Source: Paratinospora sagittata
Taxonomy: Eukaryota; Streptophyta; Magnoliopsida; Ranunculales; Menispermaceae
Direction: 5' to 3'
DNA: 64,000 nt
Assembly (NCBI GenBank): GCA_035771175.1
Contig: CM069608.1
Coordinates: 28,892,019-28,956,018 of the forward strand
This document shows, piece after piece, positions 23,651 to 35,468 of this stretch. How positions within the stretch are numbered: the first letter of the stretch is position 1; each line of letters opens with the position of its first letter. The position numbers and the translations under genes were made by a program. The notes below the pieces were generated by a model that was not told where the DNA came from, did no database searches, and saw only the letters and a program-made list of their open reading frames with translations.

Positions 23651-26195
23651 CTCTATGTAAGAGCTTGTTATTGTCATAATTATTTTAAGGACCTTTAATT
23701 GTTGATCTTATATCTTCTTTTTTTTTTCTTTTTTTTTTATTGAGATCAGTGGATAATTACGTCCTCACTAGTTCTTCTGGATCACGACCATAAATACTCA
23801 AAAATGTGGTTGGCCAACAAATAATAAAAGGTAACTCAAACTTAAAACCTTTAAGTATAATAGTCTTTCGTGTCATTTGTTTCATAATTATGATATATCA
23901 CTTTTTTTTTTAGATTATTGTGTAAATTGTATATTAATAATATAAATTTAAACTATTTAAAAAGTGCTGATGTGAAAGTGATTGTGTTTTTATCAGTATT
24001 AACATCATTATCATTGTAATATATATACATGACCTTTTGTCAAAGTTAGGCCGACCACCGACGAAGCGCCACCAAGTTTTGCCCAAAATAAATATGAAAA
24101 GCTTGAAAACTACCTTTGCCAACATTTCTAACAAGAAAAAGTGGCACAATGAATAAAATATGATTTAATCACAACCCAATTTGTTTTTGATAATAACCAT
24201 AAAGAATAATAAATATTTAACTTAAGCTACAAATATAATTAATCATAATTAATCTAACTCTATCTTGACCAATCCACTTATAGATCACCTCACTTTTTAC
24301 ATTAATTATTATATGTGCTAATTAATTAGAAGAATTTACTAAGTGGATACCATAATTAAAGCATCTCAAACTGACTATTTATCATAATATTATTATTTGA
24401 AAAATACACCATATGACTAAATCGTGTTAAAGATGTGGTACTTATCGAAGCCACCTATATGGACCCAATCTTTATTTTGAATCAAACGTAAAAGTTTTTG
24501 TTGATAGACGTTGTCCTCTTAGCCATTCAAAGTACATTAAATATTGGTTTTATTATCAACAAAAACTTCAAATTCATGTAAGTCAAATCAATTTTATTAT
24601 GAAAGTAAAAGTAAGATTTTAGTAGATAAAATCATCATTTAAAAACGTGTACATGTTTTACACTCAACTCAAAACGTGTTATTAATACACCATTTCACTA
24701 AGTATCTATATATTTTCTGCATGCACCTCATCAAGTGAATTGGATGCTTACTAATTAATTGGACTAATTTGAGAAAATATATCAACAAAGAGATACATCC
24801 TAAAATCTTGAGAAATTTTTTTGTTTAAACTCGTATATACCTGAAAAAGAGAACAAGAAAGAAAGAAAGTTAAACTATTTGATGAACTATTTTTTTTTTT
24901 TAAAAAAAGGCTTGTAAAGAGAACTCTATATTCCGTTAATGTGAGAAAAAAGGGGCCAGAAGGGCAAAACAAAATAACAAAAAGTTAACAGAAGAAGGAA
25001 TATTTAAATCGTATTAAATGGGTCGCGCCATATTTTCTGATTTTTTATTTTTTAAATAATAGAAGCTTGTGAGAGTCCTACCACACGAAATCTCATATAA
25101 TTTTTAAATTTTAATAAATATTATAAAAATTTAAAATTTGAAAATATTAAATTATATAATAAAAATTAATATTACTCACATTAAAATTACCATTAAATTT
25201 ACTAATTAATTTTAAAATAAGTTTTGTTAGTACAAGATTTGACTAACACTACTAGATGATAAAATGGAGGAGACATGTTGAGTTGGAACCTACGCAGGTG
25301 CTGACTCGCTTGTTCGGGACCTCGAATTTAAAAAAGAAAAAGAAAAAAGAGTAAGCTATTGTAAGGAACATTGATGTGGTGCCGACCGAAGACCTTTCGA
25401 TGCCTAAATTAGTTCTGAGCTCTTCCGAGTATTAATCACACGGACTGGGTAATTAATTGCTTACCTCATTAATGAGGGGGTGATGAGATGTTTGTAGTAG
25501 TTAGGATCTTCAGCTTAATTGGCGTGTCGTCATAATTTTAGTGTAGAATCTTAAAATTCTTGTAGTGGAATCTCGTGTTATCCCTATTTGTTGAATAGTA
25601 ACTTAGTTAGCCAGCTTGGTATGTTGAGCTGACGTCACGTCGTTGCTATGAAGTCAATTATGTCATTCTGGCAGGTTGATACTTGAATAGTGCCAAGTCT
25701 GTATTTGTTGCTTCTGAACTGACATCATCATCTAATAATCGATCAAGCTGGTAGAGTTGATGATTTGTCATCTAACTCGGTATGCTAAGAAATAGGTCCA
25801 ACAAATTTTATTAAAAAAACAAGTAAAAAGATAAATAAAAAGAAGAGAAGGTTTTTCTCTTTTCTTTTCTTTTTTTTTTTTGAGAAAAGCAAAAGTCTCA
25901 AATCAAGAATAAAAAAAAACACAAAAATAGAGAAGGTCTTCCTTTTAAAGAAAAAGAAAAAACAAAAAACAAAAAATTCAAAGACCAAACCCCTGCAACG
26001 TGGCGCAGGGTATGTGTCTTAGCTAAAACGCACTCAAAAACCGAACTCCTCTGACCGCACCTAAACCGAACCCCAAAACATATTTGCGTGTGCTCATTAA
26101 TTTTTGGCCATCGTAGTTAATGCATCACTTACAACCTGATCAAACATTTACACCCAACCAATTCAAAGACCTTCTAAGTTTGTCAGACGGCACAT
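23651..26195. other. Unassigned AT-rich region
   Basis: No gene or clear transposon terminus was recognised. It has low-complexity poly-T and poly-A runs near 23720, 24890 and 25870. The last few hundred bases may be the 5' part of the LINE that follows. Confidence 0.4.
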
Positions 26196-26469
26196 GTGAT
26201 AGGAAGTCTTAGCCAGGGTAATCTAGAAAGAAGGGATGCTGATATGCAAGCAGCGACAAATGAACTTAATATGCAAGAGAAAGCTCTAGAGGTATCTTTT
26301 GGGCTGATAAAACAAGCCCATGTTTCTACAAATTCTCAGACGGAATCGATTTGTGGGCCGTTGAGTCAGGCCCAATTGTCATTACCAGCTCAAGAAAAGA
26401 TAAGTAAGAAGCCCAGTTTTAAAAACCAAGATCACCCACCACTTTCAAATATGGAGAAAGGAATTTTAA

Positions 26470-27477
26470 GGGTCCGGCTATTTTTACCCACCTCATCTAA
26501 AAATTAGAAAGATAAAAAAAAGCCTCATGTGAAGTTATAAAACGGGACAAGTATTAAACTCCTTAAACTTCCTCACCTTTCTCTTCACTCACCCAGTCTC
26601 TATCCTAAACTCTTCAACCTTCAACTCTCCAACTCATCTCAATCTCCAATTTTGTCATTTTCTTATATTTTTTTAATCAAAAGCATACATTTCCACCATT
26701 TTTACCCTTTTGAAGTATTTTTTTTATAAAAGCATACCCAAAATCGAAGAGAAAAGGGAGCGAAAATGAATTTTGAAACCCAAAAAAAATGGCCCTCGAA
26801 TTGGGTGTCCAACCTTGCGTGGACGGACATAATGAAATCTGTACGACCTTAATAGGCCGAACAAAAAAAAATATAAAAAATCAAAAAATGCATTGTTCGA
26901 CCCTATTAGGTCGGACATACCTTTTTATGTCCAACCTACTATGGTCAGACATAAAGAGAAATGTCGACCCTAATAAGTTGGACGTTTGTAATTTTAGAGT
27001 GTGAAATGGGTTTCTGGAACCCATTTCCGCCTCCTCATTCGACCATTTTCATCCATTTTTTTGCCAAAAAAACATTCAAATCCAACAATGTAACATTAAA
27101 ATCAACTTAAAACATGTAAAAATGATTTACTTATCGATTTGTAATCAATATTGCACTTGAATCACTTTGAGTTCGAGGCCTCCAAAACCCAAAATAACCC
27201 AATTTTTTCATAAGATTTCGCGACGTTGTTGCTCACAAATCATCCTAACGGTGTTCTAATCCTTTGAATGATTGAAAAACTTGAAGAAACGGTGAAGAGA
27301 AGAGAAAAGAAGAAACGAGAGAGAAGGAAAAAGGTTTAGGGCGTTGGGGTGAGATGGGTAAAATAAAAATTTAAGTGGGTGAAGAGAAAAAAAAATGATT
27401 GATTTTAAATTTTTATATGGGTAAAGCGAGTAAGTGGGTGAAGAGATAGGAAAGGGTGGGTGAAAATAGTCATATTC
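26470..27477. mobile_element. Non-autonomous MULE-like transposon, about 1.0 kb
   Basis: The left terminus is GGGTCCGGCTATTTTTACCC. The right terminus, read inward, has GACTATTTTCACCCACCC. The 9-bp flanks GAATTTTAA (26461-26469) and GTATTTTAA (27478-27486) match at 8 of 9 positions, the size expected for Mutator-type insertions. There is no transposase. It lies inside LINE ORF1, whose frame resumes across it. Confidence 0.8.
26842..26984. repeat. Four short hairpins inside the non-autonomous MULE
   Basis: CGACC-TTAATA-GGCCG, CGACC-CTATTA-GGTCG, CCAACC-TACTAT-GGTCAG and CGACC-CTAATA-AGTTGG follow one another, most preceded by GT and followed by GACATA or similar. The second is a perfect 5-bp stem with a 6-base loop; the others are variants. 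Confidence 0.7.
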
Positions 27478-27815
27478 GTATTTTAATTAAACAAGCCCAA
27501 GTAGATGACGTGAATATGGAAGAGGCGCTCAATGGACAAGAATTTATTTCCCCAGTCCAAAACCCTGTTGGTACACCCAAGAAGGGGTGAATTGGGTATG
27601 ATGGTCAATTTTAAACTTTTTCAATGACTTAGTGATATACATTGGTACATTGGAACTAAATGCACATACTAACCGAAAAGTAAAATGCATAACTTACATT
27701 AAGATATATAGTGGTTCGGTTAAGCCTATGTCCACTACCTAATCTCCCGATTATGATTTTCTCAATCCACTAACTAATTCTCTTACGGGTGAGAACCAAA
27801 CTGTTATACATGCCC

Positions 27816-28150
27816 TTTTACAGGTTCAAGGGAAACCTATCTTTTTGTGGGCTAAGGATGAACTGTATTTCCTTTTTTTAGGATGAGGAAAAACCCATGT
27901 TCATTTTACGAGATAAGGAAGAATCGTTTTCCTTTTACGGGATGAGGAAGAATTGTTCTCTTTTACAGGTTCAGAGATAACCTATCATTTTACAGGGTTA
28001 AAGACGAACCTATCCTTTTACAGGATGAGGATGAACCGATTCTCTTTTACAGGTTCAGAGATAACTTATCCTTTTACACGTTAAGGACGAACCTATCCTT
28101 TTACGGGATTAGGATAAACCAGTTTCCTACTTACATGTGAGGATGAAACT
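27816..28150 (-). repeat. Tandem repeats of about 28 bp in the copia LTR R/U5
   Basis: About twelve units of the form TTTTACAGGTTCAGAGATAA or TTTTACAGGATGAGGATGAA, each followed by a short CCTATC-like linker. The array occupies the same place as the 33-bp array in the LTR at 1385-3024. Confidence 0.82.
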
Positions 28151-29228
28151 TAACATGATTTCAATCTGAAATCATTAAGTGAACTACATTCACTTGTCCT
28201 GGTTGTTTCAATCCAGAAACACACCAGCATTACAACACAAGATAATAATGTTGGTTCTAACTATGTAGAACACTTTACAATTAAGCTCATGTGCATAGCA
28301 TTACAAAGATGTATAAATTTGAATACGTAATGCTAAGAGAATACACTTACAGTCTTTTACCTTTTAATGTTCGGTATTGCTCAAGTGCAGTTTCGAAAAA
28401 CGTAAATGATATGTAAATCAAGTAAGAGCTTCTTCGAAAATATTATTATGCCATTTAAACATTGAAGTTGAAAATGTAGGACCAATGTAAATCATAGACA
28501 CAGATAGTTTTCAAAATAGATATAGCATATAAGCATGAAAACTTGTGGTTCAGTATTCAGTGTTAACACAATTACTGATATAGTTCAATACAATAGTTAA
28601 GATATGAAATCAAGTACAATTGTATTTCTCATGAAATTCCTTCTTCAGCATGATTGAAGTTAAGTATAAATCCATGCTGAGAATTTGAGTAGAACCAGTT
28701 CAAAATAGATTTTCAAAGATAGAGTATAATTAAAGCACAATATGAAAATCTTTTGAATACGTAAAGTATCAGTGAAAATACTTTGTAAGCTATGACAATT
28801 GAAAACATTTTGAAAACGACTAACATTCAAAAAGTTTTTGGCACAAAGAAAATTATCGACAAGTTGTTTGATTCAAAGTGTTGGTATTTATAGACCTAGT
28901 AGATAGTAGTCGTTAGACATTTGAAATTCAAATACAATGTTAACGTTTACACACAACGACTAGAATGTTATATGAAAATGGCAACTGCAATTTTCACTAA
29001 CATTTTGATTCTTTTAAGATTACATGAAAAAAGAAAGTTTTAGAAAAACTTAATTCATGTATCAGAGAAGATCTCTAATAAATCTAAAAAGGACTCTGTG
29101 CAAAGATCTGTTCTGAAATAGTAGATTGATATAATGTACTTGTTAGAACAGTGACGGTTGTTGAATTAACGTCATGATTCCGTAATCAGTGTCCTGACAC
29201 ATAATATCAACTTTGTCATTTTGTTTCT

Positions 29229-29833
29229 TGAGGGCGCTCATTATGTATAAGCGTCCTGCTAAACAATGAAGTGAGGGCGCTACGAACACATAAGTGTCCT
29301 GATTTTCTTTGCGACATAAGTAACTTAACCCTGAGGGCGTTAATGCACAGTTAGCATCCTGCTTTGTTTTAAAACAATTAAGTGTATGAGGGCGCTACTT
29401 TTCCGAGTAAGCGTCCTACCTTTCAAAACATAAAACACAACACGAGGGCGTTATAACTATATAAGTGTCCTACCATATTTAAAACATTTGAAGAACAATA
29501 TTAAGCACGCTGAAGGACAATCAGCGTCCTATTAAGTTGATTATCAAAGGTGAGGGCGCTCCTAACCAGGTAGCGTCCTGATAGTTTATTCAACTTATAA
29601 CTGTCAGTGTCCTCAAAGATAAATTCTTTGAAGAACTTAGAGATCTTTCAGTAAGCTGATGCTGAGTCAGCGTCCTGACAACTTCAAAGGTTGACTAAAA
29701 GGAGGCTGCTACTTACAAGCGTCCTAATGAATCAGTTCAATTCAACCTTGAATGTTATCAACGTCCTAATGAATCATCAACTTCCTGACTTATCATGTTC
29801 AGGAGAACGCTGCTAAATCATTGACGTCCTAAA
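29229..29833. repeat. Stem-loop repeat array in copia LTR U3
   Basis: At least seven full modules (near 29229, 29270, 29331, 29386, 29442, 29510 and 29551) have GAGGGCGCTA-like left arms and TAAGCGTCCTG-like right arms. Several degenerate ones follow to about 29833. The same module occurs at 2397-2748 and 55938-56286 in a different LTR family. Confidence 0.82.
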
Positions 29834-30673
29834 AGACTCTTGAAAAAATAGTTTTTACTCATGATTAAAAATACGATGAATGCGAATAAAAACTCGATAA
29901 ATTTCAAATTAAACGTAGAAAATTAAATCATTTGAAATACCGTAAAACGTAAGATCAAAACATGCAAATATGCCAGTGATTCGTGCGTGGTTTTGGAAAA
30001 CGTTTAAGCAATATCGATTAGAGAAAGATATACCTTAAATGTTGTGTAGTTCTCATAATCTCTAAATCCAACTCTTCATTATGAGATCTTCGATGTGAAC
30101 TTCACGTTAGAGTTGAAGATCTTAAACGTTGATCGAAAAATGTAGTCTTGAAGCTTGATCAAATCGTTCGTGTAATGTGATCTTGAAATCATGATATTAT
30201 CATCGAGGTCCTTTTGATATGACCTTGAGTGCCTTGATTGAATCGTTCTTTGGCCTTTTGCTTTCGTGAGGTGCTGAGATAGGTTCTTGATAAAAGCTCG
30301 TTAGCACCGAAAGAAATTTCATTTGTGATCATCAAAATGTACTTCATCAAGTATACTTGGGGACGGGCTAAGTGATGAACCGCTTAGGTTAACAAACCCA
30401 ACCGTGGCTAATCAAACCCAAGTTTCTCAAGCAGCAAATGAAACTAAGAGATCCATGTCTAAACAACAGATTAGATGGAAGAAGTTGGTTACGAGAGGTG
30501 CAAAGAAATAAAATCGAAATTGCAAAGGAGGGACAACAATTGTGTGGCAAAAGACCGTCACTACTTATTGATATGGAGATTGAACCAGAAGTAAAAAAGT
30601 AAAAAATTCTTCTTTTCACCCAAGACGTTGTAGATTTATCGGCTGGGTTTGCTCAGTAGCCTCGCCGGTCGCC

Positions 30674-32042
30674 ATGAGGATATTAAGCTGGAATGTTCGG
30701 GGGCTTGGGAACCCCGAACATTCTGAGTTTTGTGTGACCTTATTTGCGCTCAAGATCCTGAAATAATGTTGTTGATTGAGACTAGATTGTCTACATCTAG
30801 AGTAGGGCAATTAAAAAGTAAGTTGGTGTTTGACGACTATTTAGTGGTGGAAAGAAAGGCTTGGGTGGTGGTATTTTACTGCTATGGAAGTTTCCAATTC
30901 AAGTTCATCTGAGATCTTTCTCTACAGCACATATTGATGTGAAGGTGGTGGATCAAAATGGTTCTCAATGGCAACTTATAGGCTTCTATGGAAAGGCGAA
31001 AGTGCAAAAAAGAAAATTCTCATAGGACCTATTGAGATGGTTGAAGGACAATGTTGATTTAAAGTGGTTAGTGATTGGTGATTTCAACGAGATATTAGAA
31101 AGCAAAGAGAAAAGATGAGGTGCAGTCAAGCCTAGTAAACAAATAAAAGACTTCAGAAAGATGATTAATGATTGTGAGCTTATTGATATGGGCTATGTGG
31201 GTCCAAAATTTACTTGGACAAATAAACACAATTGGGAGAGGGAGGGGGTAAATGTCCAAGAAAGGCTGGATCAAGTATTATGTTCACTAGAATTGAGGGA
31301 TATGTTTTTACTTTTTGGTTGTCAACACCTAGGCTTTTATTGTTAAGATCATAGAGCCATCAACTACTGGGGGCTTTAAGCACCATATGAAAAGGGCAAG
31401 GAAAAACAAAGACTTCAATTTGAATCTATGTGGGTTTGAAATGATGAAGCAATTGATCTTATCAAGCGAGCCTGACAAGAGTCAAGAGGGGAGGATGATC
31501 TTGTTAGCACCAATAAAGCCGTTGAAAAGTGCTTGAAAGTCTGGCATAATTGGAGCAGAGCTAAGTATGGGAACATCCACCACTCAATTTCAAACCTAAG
31601 AGATCAGTTGGGAATTCTGTATAGCAATCCTGATATAGAAAATGGAACTCAGAAAATCAAACTAATTGAAGCAGATTTGGAATAGTTGTATAGTAGAAAT
31701 GAGCTGTATTGGAAATAAATGGCTATCTGAGAGAGACCTAAACACTAAACTTTTTCACTCAAAAGCTACAGAAAGAAGGCGACGAAATACAATTCATGGT
31801 TTGATAAATCATAAAGGTATTTGGGTAACATCTCAAGAGGATAAAGTTATAGTTATTATATCTTACTTCAAACAGATATTCACATCCAATAGGCACTCAA
31901 GCGTAACTTTTGAGAATATTTTCAAGGATTTTCCTCAGAAGGTGACTGTTGAAATGAATAGGGAGTTGCTCCGACCTTTCCAGGAAAATGAAGTTAAATT
32001 GGCTCTTGATCAAATAAATCCTAATTTTCACGACCCACTATC
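30674..32042 (+). pseudogene. LINE (L1-type) ORF2, endonuclease part only
   Basis: This is the APE-like endonuclease of a non-LTR retrotransposon, which nicks target DNA to prime reverse transcription. It starts MRILSWNVRGLGNP, typical of plant L1 ORF2. Catalytic landmarks follow: LIETRLS (Glu), WLVIGDFNEILES (Asp, Asn), YVGPKFTWTN and SDHRAI (Asp-His). The segment after about 31700 resembles the region leading into RT, with FQENEVKLALDQINPN, where family members continue into the RT PGPDG motif. The frame is broken by many stops and frameshifts. It stops at about 32040, where a gypsy LTR begins; the RT is absent. It lies 163 bp after the ORF1 stop. Confidence 0.88.
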
Positions 32043-34444
32043 TGTGATGTCATGACCGGCACAGAACCACCAAGTATACCCTCCGTCGATACACTCGGCG
32101 TTCCATTAGCCTAAACATAACATGAATCCTAATAAATTCATCCATCTAAACATGATCAACAACATTAAATAAAAATATTACATCTCCAAAATTACCAAAT
32201 ATAAAATTCCATAAATCTACAAATTATACAAAACCATACACATCTCATATATGTGTTAAATATACATATACTAGGAGTTATCATGCACATAATATCAAAA
32301 TACAAAAATGTACAACACCTACATCAACAAAATACCAAGGGAGTGCTTCGCAGTCAAGCCTTCCCTTTTCCTTTCCTATTCGAACCTGAAATGGTAAGGA
32401 TGAGGTGTGAGCTACAACAAGCTCAGTGAATGTCTTCTACAAGTGGCAATATACGTGCATTTATATAAAACATGGCAAGATCATAAAAGCATTTGAAATA
32501 ACATGGTAATGAAACAATATTATATACATGCCAATATGATGCATCATGTCATAACCAAGACAATGCATATCATTTTCTAAACATGTCAATGCAATCCTAA
32601 CACCTCCTGAGCAAGGGCGATCAAAGGCTTGGTGCGTGACACGCGGCACCCGGTCCGACCAAACAATACTCGTATTCTAGTAGGATTTTTGAGGTCGTGC
32701 AGCACGTAGGATCAGCCTAAGCTATCCTACCTATACACAAACCATAAAACCCTCTGCCAGGTCCACAACTGGGGATCACCACTAGACTTACGAGACTTCC
32801 CAAAGGAAATCACAACTAGGACACCCAACCAAATTGCTAACCCTATAGACTATGCTCAAATTCATTTCATGGAACATTAAAACATGTATAACTCTTATAG
32901 ATATCAATTCAAATTAGTTTATGTAATACAATGTCACATATAGAAACCAAATGTAAAGGGAAATTCACAACTCGATTGGCTAGGCTTAGACAATCCAATC
33001 CGATTAAAGAAAGCACAAGGACGCACCAACACACTCCTAAGCACCACAACCTCCAATTGGCCTCTTTGGGTTACTTAGATCATTTACAAAACCCTACAAA
33101 TGACATGGTTCACACAATATTGAAAATCAGCCTTAAAGTGTGTCAAACAACCATGTTTAAACCTAACTACATAGCCAATTAAGATTCTAAAATAGTCAAA
33201 CCCATGAGCCAATTCCATATTGCTCAATTTAACTATTTAATACTACATTAACCTACATTTAACCCAATTGAATGTAATAGGTTGATCCAACCACTATACT
33301 ACAAAGAATTCAATCATAAATAGGGTTAATTAGACTAATTTCATGTCAATTTGATCAATTGACATCAATTAGGCCTAAATCCTCAAATTTGGGCAAATCC
33401 CTAAATTCATTGCAACTTTTCAAATTACATGGCCTAGGCCAAAATTGCACTACACCTAGGGTTTCCAACCATCAAGATCAGTAAATTGGACCACTATACA
33501 TCCACATTTACCCATCTAATCAACATACATCACATGCAAATCCAATGGCAAATTCTAAGTCCAAAATCCTAGGTTTAGGTCAATGCACATAACCACTTCA
33601 ATTTCTTGCTAGAAAGTGGGGTTTTACCATCCGTAGGTTCCCAATGGCCTCTAATCATACATATATGACATGCAAAGCCTAACTCCTAAGTGTGTTCTTC
33701 CACCACCCTCCACAAATTTTAGAATTCATGTGTGGAATCACATCATTAGGGGTTGTTCTAGGTTAGGGAAGGCCATTAACATCATAAACAAGCATAAAAT
33801 AGCCTAAACATGAAAACCCTAGGTCAAGAACCCACCAAATTCGGGATTCATAGCAAACCCTAGGTCAAAAGAAAGCTTGCAAAACACACATGAAAGAGAT
33901 AAAAGGAAGAAAATGAGAAAGAAATGCAAACCTTGGAGGATTGTTGGGCAAAAATGCACCAAAACCCTAATCTTCTCTCCCTTTTCTCCTCTCCCCTTCT
34001 TTTTCTCTTCTCCAAGCTCTTTTCCCTCTTTACTCAATGTTCTAATGTGCAAATGAAAGGCAAAGAGGGTATATAGCAAGCCAAGACACAAGTGGGGCCC
34101 ACACAAAAAGGTCTCATTTTTTGCATTTTTACCAAGGTGAAACGCGTTCAAGGTCCATGAAACGCGTTTCAGGGATTTTTTTTTGGCTTGGAAGCCTTTC
34201 GGCCAATGTGAAACACATTCCAACACCACTGAAACGTGTTTCAATTTTTTGCTACACGGTCAATACACATCGGAATTTCGCGTATAATAGGTCGATTTCT
34301 ATGTAACTCATTTCTAATATCCTTCTGCCCATTCGAGCACAAGACATGGACCTACGGAATCGAAACACGTACAAATACACACACCTATGTGTATCTGGGT
34401 ACTCTACGGTCAAGATGACATCATCTTAAGGTATAGGCGTTACA
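32043..34444 (+). mobile_element. Gypsy-type LTR (about 2.4 kb)
   Basis: It begins TGTGATGTCATGACCGG and ends TAGGCGTTACA. It has the box GAGCTACAACAAGCTCAGTGA near 32410, GAAACGCGTTTC repeats near 34140-34240 and a pyrimidine-rich stretch near 33990, resembling the other gypsy LTRs in the window. The left flank CTATC and right flank CTAAT do not match as a target duplication. LINE sequence does not resume on the right, so it may be one LTR of a partly deleted element. Confidence 0.55.
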
Positions 34445-35468
34445 CTAATAAGGTTCATGGTGTCAGTTCATAGGTTTTAACCACTTAGATTTCTAGGTTT
34501 TGAAAAAAATGGAAGGTAGAAATCTAGTCGTACTACGACATCGCATTTCTAGGTGGGGTTGAAAATAAAAACTGAAAGTTTAGTTTCTATTGTTCGAAAA
34601 ACTACTCGTATGATATATAATTTCATAAAAGTTTATGAAGAGTCCAATGGGTAATTTCTCAAACTGTATCATTCCTGTGAAACTAGTACGAGCGATAGTA
34701 TTTCTAAGACATTTATTTGTGTTGCCTCTTAAATCTACATGTCGTAGAAACTTTCTAATCACTATGCTCACCTTTCGCCAGGACCTAGCGATTCTGATTA
34801 TCTTCCAAGTTCGCATGTCCCATTATGTGGGAACTTGGCGATAAGAGACATGACCAAGTCAAGGGGATTAGTGTGCGGTCCTTTTGCAGATCCTAGTGAG
34901 CAAGACAGTCTACGACTCGTATCTACTAGGTTTCCACGCTCCATACCATGGAGCCATAGCGATACTGGTTGTAGGTCTGTTGTTCAAAATGGATTGTTGC
35001 ACACAAGGTCCGTAGGCTACCTCAATTCACGGGGTTTATTCAGTATTTGGTGAGTTTGACGTGTCCCATAACATTGCAAACTCATTAATAATAGGAAAAC
35101 CGCTCATAACGAGTTCACCTACCAAAGATAGTCAGACACAAGGAAAGCAATCATAGGTTATTCCCTAATAATTTTGAGTCAGAGATTCGACATGAATATT
35201 TTTTTTTGTAGGTTCTACAACAAGAGTACAAACTAGAAAATATTGCAAAGATCAGAAAAGTAAAGAGATACTGACAGTTCCATGCTTGGAGAGAAAATTG
35301 GTGTGCTCATGATACTATTATAAATACCCACATCCCCCGGTGGTTGACTGCGGAGCTTAGAGCCCACTAGTGGATCTTGCGCTTGTTGCGATGACTGGCC
35401 CACGTCGCTCATGTTGGGGTACTAAAGAGTAACCCCTATCGTTGGAACGTTGTATGCACCAAGCTGTT
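34445..35468. other. Unclassified repeat-like segment with a TATA motif
   Basis: No reading frame or known terminus was recognised. TATTATAAATACCCAC at about 35319-35334 looks like a core promoter for plus-strand transcription. The GC content is higher than nearby. It may be an LTR of a family I cannot name. Confidence 0.35.

Larger units (their letters stand above)
27566..30394 (-). mobile_element. Copia-type solo LTR (2.8 kb), TSD AACCC
   Basis: On the plus strand it runs from TGTTGGTACACCC to GGTTAACA, flanked by AACCC at 27561-27565 and 30395-30399. Excising it with one AACCC restores the LINE ORF1 reading frame exactly. It is a relative of the LTR at 54824-56564: it has the same GTGGTTCGG box, a TATA motif on the minus strand near 28885 (CTATAAATACC), a tandem array in R/U5 and the stem-loop array in U3. 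No primer site adjoins its inner end, so it is solo. Confidence 0.88.
26196..30511 (+). pseudogene. LINE ORF1, 3' portion, split by two insertions
   Basis: An open frame (26196-26469) with a polar, Gln-rich sequence (QAATNELNMQEKALEVSFGL) continues in frame at 27487-27565, and again at 30400-30511 after removal of a non-autonomous MULE and a copia-type solo LTR with one copy of each target duplication. The last segment ends KKLVTRGAKK and a stop, 163 bp before the LINE ORF2 start. This arrangement fits the C-terminal part of a plant L1-type ORF1, an RNA-binding chaperone. The N-terminal part is not seen. Frame continuity strongly supports both insertion boundaries; the family label rests on its position before ORF2. 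Confidence 0.7.

Noticed and set aside
29229..29833. Regularly spaced repeats that could suggest a CRISPR array
   Set aside because: The modules are imperfect inverted pairs inside a eukaryotic LTR, with variable spacing and no cas genes.
32038..34449. CTATC/CTAAT as target duplication of the gypsy LTR
   Set aside because: Only the first three of five bases match, and LINE sequence does not resume on the right.
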